Position numbers and translations under genes: made by a program
Source of the DNA: Parabacteroides faecalis
GTDB lineage: Bacteria; Bacteroidota; Bacteroidia; Bacteroidales; Tannerellaceae
Assembly (NCBI RefSeq): GCF_022809355.1
Contig: NZ_JAKZMM010000026.1
Coordinates: 1 to 59,835, forward strand
DNA length: 59,835 nucleotides
Reading direction: 5' to 3'
Shown: positions 44,618 to 52,045 of the stretch, in pieces
Layout: each line of letters begins with the position of its first letter
How positions within the stretch are numbered: the stretch's first letter is position 1
The notes under the pieces: model-generated
What the model saw: the letters and a program-made list of their open reading frames with translations, nothing else
What the model was told of the DNA's origin: nothing
Database searches by the model: none

Positions 44618-46910
44618 AACAAAGTTTGTACGCCTTGTCTCCTACCCGGACGATGTAGATGCCGGGGTGCAGGCCGTGGTATTGCTTCAGGCCTATCTGC
44701 TCTTCGTTCTTCACGACTGCACCGCTCATGCTGACGATGATGACTTGCTCACGCTGCGGTGTTTGAACATAGAGGCTGCCATCCTTCGTATAGACTTTCA
44801 CGCCCTCGATAGATTCGATACCAGTCGGGTCTTCTTTTTCTTCCGCACCTTCGGCTTTGATGTAGATGTGGGTCCAGATGTTTTTAATCGGGTATTCGCC
44901 GGGCTGCGTGCCTTCCTTCAATTCTTCCCAACCTCCGTAGTAGCTGCGCTTGTAATAGACCTTGAAGTTATCGAAGGTGTAATTCGCTGTGTCTTTCTTG
45001 ACATAGACGGAGATGCTGTTGCCTTCGCGTACCACGTTGTTGCTGAGGGTAACTTCCACCCCGTCGCACACGTCTTCTATATAGATGTTGTAGTAGCTGA
45101 TGGGATCGGGACGGTAATCCGGGTCGCGGTGACCACACTTGGTGCAATAGCCGTTCACATAGTGGTGGCCGGTGGCAGGGATGACCACATCTGAGAGTTC
45201 TTCTGTCGCATTTTCATCGCTAAAATACTTATCGCAGTTTTTACAGTACCAATACTCGATATTTCCATCCTCGGTACAGGTAGCATCTTTCTTTGGAGTA
45301 TGTACCATACTATGCGTCACTGTCACGGAGCAAGAGGCGCTGACCCCACTTCCGTCCTGAGCGGTGGCGGTAATCGTGGCGGTGCCTGCGCTTATGGCAG
45401 TCACTGTTCCATTTGCATCAACTGTAGCGATGCTGGTGTCGCTGCTTTTCCAAGTTATATCTTGATTGCTGGCATTGGCAGGCTCTACCGTAGCAGTCAG
45501 GGTTGCGCTGCCATTTTCCTGTAAGGTTAGGCTTTCTTGATCCAGCTTCACGCCGGTGACAGAAACGGACTTGACCGTCAGCGAAAGTTCCTTGCTGTCG
45601 CTGCCGGCGCTGTTGGTGGCGGTGACGGTAAAGGTCGAAGTGCCCGCCGTGGTGGGGGCGCCGGTGATTTCGCCGGTGCTGGTGTCCAGTGTCAACCCCG
45701 CAGGCAGGGTGCCGCTGGTGATGCTCCAATTCGTAGGATTATTGTCAGATGCAAGGGTCTGACTGTAAGAAGTGCCCACCGTGCCGTTTAGCAGGCTTGC
45801 GGTGGTGATCTTCGGCGGTGCGGAGCCTTGAATATTGTCTGGCAGGGTGCCGCTGTTGTAGATTTTGCCGTTGTTGGTCAAGGTGCCACCTCCTTCGGTG
45901 GTCACGGTACCGTTGTTGGTCAAGGTTGTGCCAAATGGCACGGTGAGATTGGCGTCCTGGCCGATGGTCAGGCTCTCGCCCTCGCCAATGGTGATGTCCT
46001 CCTGCAAGGTCACATTGCCGTACACGGTGCCGCTCTTGCCATCCCAAATGATGCCTCCGGTGCCATCAGACCCGCTGGCTGCAGGCTTCAATTCAGGAGC
46101 CGAGCCTGTTCCGTCCTTCGTTGTTATGATGTTCGAAGCCTTGACCATAGCGTTGCCGCTGACCTTCATATTAGCTACTGCAGTGGCATCATTTACATTC
46201 GAAAGAAAATGGATTCCATTTGTTTCACCACTAGCCTGCAAACTGCCGCCCTTGACCTCAATGGTGAGGCTCGGACTACCGGTCTGACTTGTGATCAACC
46301 GGACACCAGAACCGCCGTCCTGACTCCCCAACGCTGTAACACTTGCTTCTTCAATCGTCAAATTAGCACTGTTTTGGGAGGACATAAATATTCCTATTCC
46401 ATTACCACTGAGGCCAGACACAGTCAAACTGCCGGAGCCACTGATGTTCAGTGAAGCATCTCCCCCACTACTACTAACATTGATTCCATGCATTCCGGAA
46501 ACCTTGTTTTCTTCCTCTAAAACGATATTCAGTGATACGGGGCCTGAACTACTCGCTGCGTAGATCCCGGAGCCAGATGTGTTTACATTATTATACACTC
46601 CTTTAATGGTCGCATTCTTTAGGGTCAATGTGACGGTGCTTGGGTCGTATTTGACATTCCAATTGTCATCGTTACCCTCGTATTCTGTCAGTCCCCCTGT
46701 TGATTTATCCGTGGTCCAGAAGGTGGTATTATTGCCATTGATAACCTGCTGATCTCCAACATAAAGACTATTAGGCGCACCTTCCACCGCCAGCGCCGTG
46801 ACGGGCAGCAGCAGAAGCCAGATAAATAAAGTAAAGATTTTCTTTATAAGCGGACACAGCCATAAGGGCCGCACCCGCTTGTTAGTTGTTTGTAAAATGT
46901 TTTTTCCCAT
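44610..46910 (-). CDS. Large secreted Ig-like surface protein with C-terminal sorting-like domain
   Basis: The 766-residue protein has a signal peptide (cleavage about VTALAVEG, residue 42), a long Ser/Gly/Asn-rich repetitive part (~50-350) that reads like a beta-helix (LTVSGLSGNGIGIF), a cadherin/He_PIG-like Ig domain (~365-450; LPAGLTLDTSTGEITGAPTT), a BIG_2 domain (~453-535), a Cys-containing block (CTEDGNIEYWYCKNCDKYFS) and a C-terminal ~70 residues (GIESIEGVKVYTKDGSLYVQ) resembling T9SS-type or DUF6383 sorting domains. It is probably at the surface and adhesive. The Cys block resembles Firmicutes cell-wall proteins. The stop codon lies in the repeat element. Confidence 0.75.
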   Translation of the reverse strand: MGKNILQTTNKRVRPLWLCPLIKKIFTLFIWLLLLPVTALAVEGAPNSLYVGDQQVINGNNTTFWTTDKSTGGLTEYEGNDDNWNVKYDPSTVTLTLKNATIKGVYNNVNTSGSGIYAASSSGPVSLNIVLEEENKVSGMHGINVSSSGGDASLNISGSGSLTVSGLSGNGIGIFMSSQNSANLTIEEASVTALGSQDGGSGVRLITSQTGSPSLTIEVKGGSLQASGETNGIHFLSNVNDATAVANMKVSGNAMVKASNIITTKDGTGSAPELKPAASGSDGTGGIIWDGKSGTVYGNVTLQEDITIGEGESLTIGQDANLTVPFGTTLTNNGTVTTEGGGTLTNNGKIYNSGTLPDNIQGSAPPKITTASLLNGTVGTSYSQTLASDNNPTNWSITSGTLPAGLTLDTSTGEITGAPTTAGTSTFTVTATNSAGSDSKELSLTVKSVSVTGVKLDQESLTLQENGSATLTATVEPANASNQDITWKSSDTSIATVDANGTVTAISAGTATITATAQDGSGVSASCSVTVTHSMVHTPKKDATCTEDGNIEYWYCKNCDKYFSDENATEELSDVVIPATGHHYVNGYCTKCGHRDPDYRPDPISYYNIYIEDVCDGVEVTLSNNVVREGNSISVYVKKDTANYTFDNFKVYYKRSYYGGWEELKEGTQPGEYPIKNIWTHIYIKAEGAEEKEDPTGIESIEGVKVYTKDGSLYVQTPQREQVIIVSMSGAVVKNEEQIGLKQYHGLHPGIYIVRVGDKAYKLCLN

Positions 46911-46970
46911 ATTTGTTTCCCCATTAGATTACGTTCGTTTTTGGGAAACAAGGGGTATTGGGAAGAAATT

Positions 46971-47453
46971 TTAATCGATCGGATAGAAATCGTTTTTTAC
47001 CAAATCATAGAAGGCATCCAGCAAAACATGAGACCGAGGATTCGCCCGGTGCAAATAGATTGACACATATATAGTATAATCTTCCGTTACTGCCGACGCA
47101 TCATATTTTCGGATATTCCCGTCGTTATACTTCTTGAACCAGCGGTCAAACAAGTTTTTCCGCTTTTCTTCTTTACCATCCAAACTGTCACACACCATCA
47201 ACATTGCCCTTTGTTTATCACGGAAAAAAGATTGCAAAATAGAAACGACTGTTACTGAAATTCTGACATCCAAGGGATGTGGCTTGTCCGTTTCCGGTTC
47301 GATATTGAATGTGTAAACATCGGAAAAAGCTGGATGATAGTTGGAAAATTCTATAAAATAAGCATGGTAAATAATGCCATGCTTTGTTTGAAATGAATAG
47401 TCCCAATCTTTATTCTTTACCACTTCATACGGGCGTTGCAAACTTGATTCCAC
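46971..47453 (-). CDS. DUF6169-like protein
   Basis: The 160-residue protein starts at a GTG inside the preceding small ORF and contains DYSFQTKHGIIYHAYFIEFS, DVRISVTVVSILQSFF and LFDRWFKKYN, the pattern I recall for DUF6169 in Bacteroidota. It has no signal peptide or membrane helix. Function unknown. Translational coupling to the upstream 48-residue ORF (29-bp overlap) suggests a two-protein unit. Confidence 0.65.
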   Translation of the reverse strand: MESSLQRPYEVVKNKDWDYSFQTKHGIIYHAYFIEFSNYHPAFSDVYTFNIEPETDKPHPLDVRISVTVVSILQSFFRDKQRAMLMVCDSLDGKEEKRKNLFDRWFKKYNDGNIRKYDASAVTEDYTIYVSIYLHRANPRSHVLLDAFYDLVKNDFYPID

Positions 47454-47571
47454 GATCTTTGGCTACTTGTTTGATGTCTTCTCCTTTTTGAATACACTCC
47501 CGTATGGCTTGTTTGTCGTCCAACACTCGACGGAAAACGGATTGGACTTTTTGTTCTGTCTTTTTTTTCAT
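47425..47571 (-). CDS. Small basic protein overlapping the DUF6169 gene
   Basis: A 48-codon frame from ATG 47571 reads a charged helical protein, MKKKTEQKVQSVFRRVLDDK then QAIRECIQKGEDIKQVAK and DRGIKFATPV. A -7 promoter element lies 26 bp upstream and the frame overlaps the start of the DUF6169 gene by 29 bp. The C-terminal stretch VAKDRGIKFATP resembles small helix-turn-helix-like Bacteroidales proteins. It may be the first half of a two-gene module such as a toxin-antitoxin pair; that is inference only. Confidence 0.55.
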   Translation of the reverse strand: MKKKTEQKVQSVFRRVLDDKQAIRECIQKGEDIKQVAKDRGIKFATPV

Positions 47572-47596
47572 AAGGCTTCGTCTTTTATTTACACGA

Positions 47597-47604
47597 CAAA
47601 GGTA
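47597..47604 (-). promoter_or_regulatory. Bacteroidota -7 element for the small ORF/DUF6169 unit
   Basis: TACCTTTG on the minus strand, 26 bp before the ATG at 47571. No clear -33. Confidence 0.45.
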
Positions 47605-47767
47605 ACTTATTTTCTGACACAGAACTATCTATTTCGATTAAAATTCTTTCAAAGACCGCTTGTTTCCCAATAGTTTGTTTTTTAATGATGATACGCTGTC
47701 CTTTCAGCATCAAGCCGGAAAGGACGGAGCACGTCCGGGCGGAGGTACAAATCCACCCGGACAATTG

Positions 47768-48553
47768 TTACTTCTCAACGGTTTCGCCTTCTTCCGGCTT
47801 GTTGGACTTCTTTTGCGCCTGGCTCTGGGTGTAGCTTGTCTTGTGATTGGCAATCACGCGGTTCATCTCGTTGATGACCGAAACGACAAACTCCAGATCT
47901 TCGGGCGTAGCAGCCATAAGGGCAGCCGCCGAGATGAGGGTACACATGTTCTGATACACCGTGTCGGTCTTGCTCCGTGCATCCTTCAGGTTATCGCCCT
48001 CGGTCAGGGCGCGTTCGCTTGTCCGTTTGTTTTTAGCGGCGTCGAAGTTGTTGTTGGCTTCTTCCAGCTCGTCTACCGTAGCATCCAACCCCAGCGTCGT
48101 GACCGCCGCCGTGTTTTCTTCCTTTCGTAAATCCAGGATCAAACCCTTAATCAGAGAAGTTTCGGCATCGTCTGCCACACCTTGCGCCCCTTTGTAGGGA
48201 CGAATCACCACGTCGAGCTGCTGGGCAGCAGCCTTGACCGCCGCCTTCGAAGCCTTCAGGCCATTCGATACCATGTAGAACATGACCGACAGCAGGCGGT
48301 CGCGCTCGGCATCTTCCTCGTCCATCTTGATGGTATTAGTATTGGCGGAACTCTTTCTGTTGAGGTCTTGTTCGACCTCCACATCGTCCCCATACTCATC
48401 TACTATGGCCTGCGTCAAATTGAGTTTCTTCAGGTAGTCCTCCAAATAGCCGGCAAACACCTGGTGCATGTGGTCGTGGAAACTCATATGCAAGGCGTTG
48501 TTGTAGCGATAGCATGAACTACCTTCGATTGCAGGAAATACATTCATAGTCAT
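47768..48553 (-). CDS. DUF6261-like helical protein
   Basis: The 261-residue protein is mostly alpha-helical and charged (LKASKAAVKAAAQQL, EAETSL-like stretches, ELEEANNNFDAAKNKRTSER), with no signal peptide and no catalytic motif. It resembles DUF6261, a family restricted to Bacteroidota and often found in variable regions. Function is unknown. Gly-Lys-rich ends (NKPEEGETVEK) are probably disordered. It sits next to the palindromic array with no other gene near, so it may be the coding part of that module. Confidence 0.65.
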   Translation of the reverse strand: MTMNVFPAIEGSSCYRYNNALHMSFHDHMHQVFAGYLEDYLKKLNLTQAIVDEYGDDVEVEQDLNRKSSANTNTIKMDEEDAERDRLLSVMFYMVSNGLKASKAAVKAAAQQLDVVIRPYKGAQGVADDAETSLIKGLILDLRKEENTAAVTTLGLDATVDELEEANNNFDAAKNKRTSERALTEGDNLKDARSKTDTVYQNMCTLISAAALMAATPEDLEFVVSVINEMNRVIANHKTSYTQSQAQKKSNKPEEGETVEK

Positions 48554-48588
48554 TCCTTTTTTGTGTTAAACAATTCCGTTTTAGTCGT

Positions 48589-48915
48589 AGATCACCTGTG
48601 ATTTTGAGTGCGAAATCTTTCGCAGTGGTCGCTCACATATGATCGGAGACCGAAAAAATATTTTCAGTGCAAGATCACATGTGATCTGCCACCGAAAATC
48701 CATTTGCAGAAGAAAATCACTAGTGATCAAGGACCGAAAATCTAAAAACAGACGAAATCACCAGTGATCTGGGACCAAAAATTCATTGACAAGGCCAGAT
48801 CACACCTGATCTGATACCAAAAATCTATTCTCAATGGGAAATCACATGTGATCCGGTACTGAAAATCTGCCAACGGTGGTAGATCACATGTACACTCCGA
48901 TTCGTGATTTTTACC
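48589..48915. repeat. Tandem array of eight ~42-bp palindromic units
   Basis: Units start at 48589, 48631, 48672, 48714, 48755, 48797, 48839 and 48881 (spacing 41-42 bp). Each opens with a near-palindrome of the form GATCAC-NN-GTGATC (for example AGATCACATGTGATCT, unit 3), continues with about CCGAAAATC and ends with a variable 12-14 bp. The last unit is incomplete. On the minus strand units 4-8 read a 14-residue repeat (DFxYxIT-type), but the 41-bp units break that frame. The remaining bases of 48554-49586 hold the hairpins and GC palindromes listed below. Confidence 0.75.
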
Positions 48916-49087
48916 TTGTTTCACCTCAGAACAGAAAGAGTTCCGCCAAGACAACAGTTCTCTTTTCCTATTGAGAAGTATGGCAAATTAAATAAAAATA
49001 ATTGAAAGTGCAGGTATAGGAAGAGTTGATTTTGGTATTGGATTTGGTGTTCGTATCTGTTCTTTTGGCTTGTCGCAGACTGTGTAC

Positions 49088-49160
49088 GTTCTTTTGCCTT
49101 GATGCAAAAGAACCAAAAGATCAAGTTCGTATTCGTACTTTTGGCTTGACCCAAAAGTAC
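49088..49160. repeat. Two perfect related hairpins
   Basis: GTTCTTTTGC pairs with GCAAAAGAAC (49088-49113), and GTACTTTTGG pairs with CCAAAAGTAC (49135-49160); both have 10-bp stems and a CTTGAT/CTTGAC loop. The loops and stems are alike, so they are paralogous copies. A GC-rich tract (49165-49300) follows. Confidence 0.65.
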
Positions 49161-49304
49161 CAAAAGGTCAAGGCTGCGTCTGCTGAGCTACTCCGTCACT
49201 GCGTTTCGCTGTGCGCGCCGCAAACTCGCCTTCGGCTCAGACAGCGACGCTCCGGCCGCTCCACTTCGTTCCTCCGCTTAACGCTCACCAGAACGAGGCC
49301 GAAA

Positions 49305-49519
49305 CAATTGATAATTGAGAATTGACAATGGAGAATTATCTTTTTCTCCCACATTTATTCATGGAACTTGCCTGGCGACTGTAGAGGCGCAGCGCTGCTG
49401 CGCCTCATAACGACGCTCTACACATCCAAATAACAATCAATATAATAACGAATGAATTTATTGTGTTATTTGTTGTTTTATCCTTTCACGCTGGATGGAG
49501 GCGCAGCACGCTGCGCCTC
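49305..49519. repeat. Second pair of GC-rich palindromes with AATTG repeats
   Basis: CAATTGATAATTGAGAATTG starts at 49305. GAGGCGCAGC…GCTGCGCCTC palindromes occur at 49384-49406 and 49498-49519, in inverted orientation to each other. This matches the element at 44401-44617 in parts, but lacks the right-hand AATTG repeats. Confidence 0.55.
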
Positions 49520-49586
49520 TACTCGCATTCCCTATATCCGATGAGGGATTAATATTCTCGTAAAACCCGTACCGAATGGAAGCCTA

Positions 49587-51317
49587 TTATTGGCAATTCT
49601 CCTTGATCAGCTTATCGGCTACCGGATCACCCAGCTCTTTGGCTTTGTTGAAAGCCTCGCAGGCAGCATCCTTCTTTTCGGTGCGGAGGAAGCAAACCCC
49701 ACGCAGACGGTAGCAGGCTGCAAAGTCGGGAGCCAGCGCCAAGGCCTTGTCGATACTCTGCAAAGCCTCGGCATACTTCTTCTGGCGAATAAAGATCGAA
49801 GCCTCTTCGGCCAGATACATCGGGCTTTTGGCGTTGATGGCCATCGCTTGACGGATATCCTGCAAGGCTCCTTCCAGATCTCCCTGGCGGAACTTGGCCT
49901 GTTCGCGCAGGTAATAGAACGAATCGTCCACCCGTCCGCCTACTACCTTATAATATAAGTCATAGTCGGCCACCGCCTGTTCATACTGCATCAGCTTCAG
50001 CCGCCAGTCGATACGCTCGAGGATATAAGGCGCCATTTCCGGATTCATCGACTCGCCATAACAAGCGATCGTACTATCGAGCAGCTGGATGACCTCGCCG
50101 ATATTCACGCCACCCTGCTTAGACGACTTCGATTTGGCAGCCATATACCACGAGCTGGCATTGGCCGCATCGCTCCGGTTGACAATCATGTATTCCTGAT
50201 AGGCCTCGTCATATTTTCCCTGATTGAAATACATTTCCCCCTGAAGCTGGTGATACACCGGATTATTCTCGGCCGTCATGGCCTCCGTCAGTCGGTTCTG
50301 TGCATGCTCGACCGTCCAGTCCGTATCCTTCAAGGTAGAATCAGAGAGGGCCACACTGTAAATCAGCTGCGCCTCGCTATAAAGCACGTCACTTTTCTTT
50401 TCGGCCAGATCGAGCGCCTGCTTCATATCTGCCTGGGCTTTCTCGAGATACTGCAACTGTCCGGCCCGGTCGTTGGCCAAATCGGTCCGGTGATAGGCAT
50501 AATGCGAAGCCCGGCGGATATAACTCTCCGACCAGTCGGGGAAAGCTGCCACAAAATCATTCAGTGTATTCAGATACGTTTGGGCATCCTGCGAATTGCC
50601 CATCAAGAACAAAGCAATCTGTGCCTGCTCCCGATCGGCAGGCCATGCCTTCTTGATCCCGATAGCCGTGTAGGTAGAACTCAGCATATCCATCGTCGAG
50701 ATCTGCAGGCTCTCGGCATAAGCTGCCGATACCGCATACGATACCTCTTTCTTGCCCGAAGCATCCTCTTGCGCCAAACCGAATACCTCGCCCTCTTCGT
50801 TCAGCACAGGCGCATTCACCCAGCTTACCTCGAGCGGGAAAGACAATTTATAGTAATGATAAACATCTTTCAGTTTGGTCACCTCTTCCACCTTACCCGT
50901 AGCGAAGGTCTTCACCTTGGCATCCGTATAAGGCTGCAGATAAACCGGCGCACCCACAGCCAGGGGAGCGGCTGCCATCTTCAGGAAGCTCACCTTCTTG
51001 GGCACTTCCACCTGTAGCTTGATCACGTCATACAATTCGTCGGCCGCCAATACCGTCGATACCTCGTAGGTCTTTCCGCCTCCGTCAGTAACCGTCGCCT
51101 TGTAAGCCCCGTTGAAGAGCGAATAAGCCGAGAGCAACTTTCCGTCTTCCGAAATAAAGAAGCCGGTACCTGTATGCAAGGTCGTACCATCTTCCTTGTA
51201 TGTAGTAATCTTCGCGATCGCCTTTTTCTGTTTTTCCATCCATTTAGGCGCCTTCTGCTGGGCAAAGAGTGAAAGACACATACATGCCAGCCATCCTAAC
51301 AATAGTAATCTTTTCAT
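49587..51317 (-). CDS. Trypsin-like pseudoprotease with TPR repeats
   Basis: The 576-residue exported protein has a signal peptide (cleavage about SLFAQQ), a trypsin-like fold (~25-215) and TPR repeats (~240-570; EASIFIRQKKYAEALQSIDK among others). The GTGFFISEDGKLLSAY block marks the protease fold, but the His position of TNxHV reads SAYSLF and the Ser of GNSGGP reads WVNAPV; only the Asp (DVIKLQV) remains. It is therefore probably inactive and may work as a scaffold in the periplasm. It follows the FHA gene by 24 bp on the same strand, and its C-terminal repeats would bind proteins. Confidence 0.85.
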   Translation of the reverse strand: MKRLLLLGWLACMCLSLFAQQKAPKWMEKQKKAIAKITTYKEDGTTLHTGTGFFISEDGKLLSAYSLFNGAYKATVTDGGGKTYEVSTVLAADELYDVIKLQVEVPKKVSFLKMAAAPLAVGAPVYLQPYTDAKVKTFATGKVEEVTKLKDVYHYYKLSFPLEVSWVNAPVLNEEGEVFGLAQEDASGKKEVSYAVSAAYAESLQISTMDMLSSTYTAIGIKKAWPADREQAQIALFLMGNSQDAQTYLNTLNDFVAAFPDWSESYIRRASHYAYHRTDLANDRAGQLQYLEKAQADMKQALDLAEKKSDVLYSEAQLIYSVALSDSTLKDTDWTVEHAQNRLTEAMTAENNPVYHQLQGEMYFNQGKYDEAYQEYMIVNRSDAANASSWYMAAKSKSSKQGGVNIGEVIQLLDSTIACYGESMNPEMAPYILERIDWRLKLMQYEQAVADYDLYYKVVGGRVDDSFYYLREQAKFRQGDLEGALQDIRQAMAINAKSPMYLAEEASIFIRQKKYAEALQSIDKALALAPDFAACYRLRGVCFLRTEKKDAACEAFNKAKELGDPVADKLIKENCQ

Positions 51318-51341
51318 GATATTTCCATTATATTTAGTCGT

Positions 51342-51881
51342 TTAATCTTCTAATTCTTCTCCGTCGGGCGTATGCAGGATAAACGTAGTTGCCCCGATCG
51401 TCACGACAGCCCCATCGCCGATACGGACCACCTCCCGGTCGCCCAGCAATTCACTCCGCAGGAACGTACCCGTCAAGCTGGGGAAATCGCGCAAGGTATA
51501 GCAGAACTTGCCTGCGGCATCCTGCTTGACATGAATCACACAATGCTTGCGTCCCATACTCGGATCGCTGGTAATGATCGGGACATCCACACCATCGGTA
51601 TCTTTGTTGCGGCGGCCGATCACATTATCGCCCAACACCAAGGGCAAATCCTGCTTAAAGGCAAAGGCATTCTCGATAACCGTAATAAAGCCACACGAGA
51701 AATCGGGCTCCTTTACTTCCTTCTCCAAACCAGACTTCGAGCGGACCACCTTCCGCCCAATCTTAATCTTGAACTGTGATGCACATTGCGGACAGACAAA
51801 TGCCACCACTTTTCCTTCTTCGTATTTAGTTTCATCAAAAGCGATCTGATGATCACACTTCGGGCAAAAAACTCTTTTCAT
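51342..51881 (-). CDS. Zinc-ribbon and FHA-domain protein
   Basis: The 179-residue protein begins with a four-Cys zinc ribbon (FCPKCD, VCPQCA; Cys6, 9, 30, 33), then an FHA domain (~80-170) with VIGRRNKD, SMGRKHCVIHV and LTGTFLRSELL, the phospho-threonine pocket. FHA proteins bind phosphorylated partners, yet no Ser/Thr kinase is seen in the window. The ATG at 51881 is fixed by a near-perfect promoter at 51904-51934 and by the position of the ribbon. In operon with the pseudoprotease. Confidence 0.85.
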   Translation of the reverse strand: MKRVFCPKCDHQIAFDETKYEEGKVVAFVCPQCASQFKIKIGRKVVRSKSGLEKEVKEPDFSCGFITVIENAFAFKQDLPLVLGDNVIGRRNKDTDGVDVPIITSDPSMGRKHCVIHVKQDAAGKFCYTLRDFPSLTGTFLRSELLGDREVVRIGDGAVVTIGATTFILHTPDGEELED

Positions 51882-51903
51882 ATCTGTATCTATTTTCCAG
51901 CTG

Positions 51904-51934
51904 CAAAGATAAACCAAGCCACCCATAGAACAAA
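51904..51934 (-). promoter_or_regulatory. Bacteroidota promoter of the FHA operon
   Basis: On the minus strand TTTG (51931-51934) precedes TATCTTTG (51904-51911) by exactly 19 bp. It decides the start at 51881, 23 bp downstream, against the longer frame beginning at 51938. Confidence 0.75.
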
Positions 51935-52045
51935 ACAAACACCCGACAGAAAGCCATTCCCGGCAACAATCCTTCAGAAAATTTGGAGAAAGAAACAGGT
52001 TATCGTAATTTTACGGAGTTTGAATCTTTTATACTTACATAACCT

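Noticed and set aside
45828-46454. Plus-strand 208-residue frame
   Set aside because: Shadow of the Ig-like protein gene, caused by its repetitive codon use.
46914-46951. TTGTTTCCC…GGGAAACAA inverted repeat as a terminator
   Set aside because: The stem is only 9 bp with a 20-nt loop and no T-run on the minus strand.
47660-48130. Plus-strand 156-residue frame
   Set aside because: It is antisense to the DUF6261 gene and has the composition of a shadow frame.
48589-48915. CRISPR array
   Set aside because: Repeats are palindromic but only ~14-23 bp and the variable part is 12-14 bp; no cas genes nearby.
48921-49163. 80-residue minus-strand frame near the hairpins
   Set aside because: It covers the hairpin repeats and a low-complexity stretch; no start signal.
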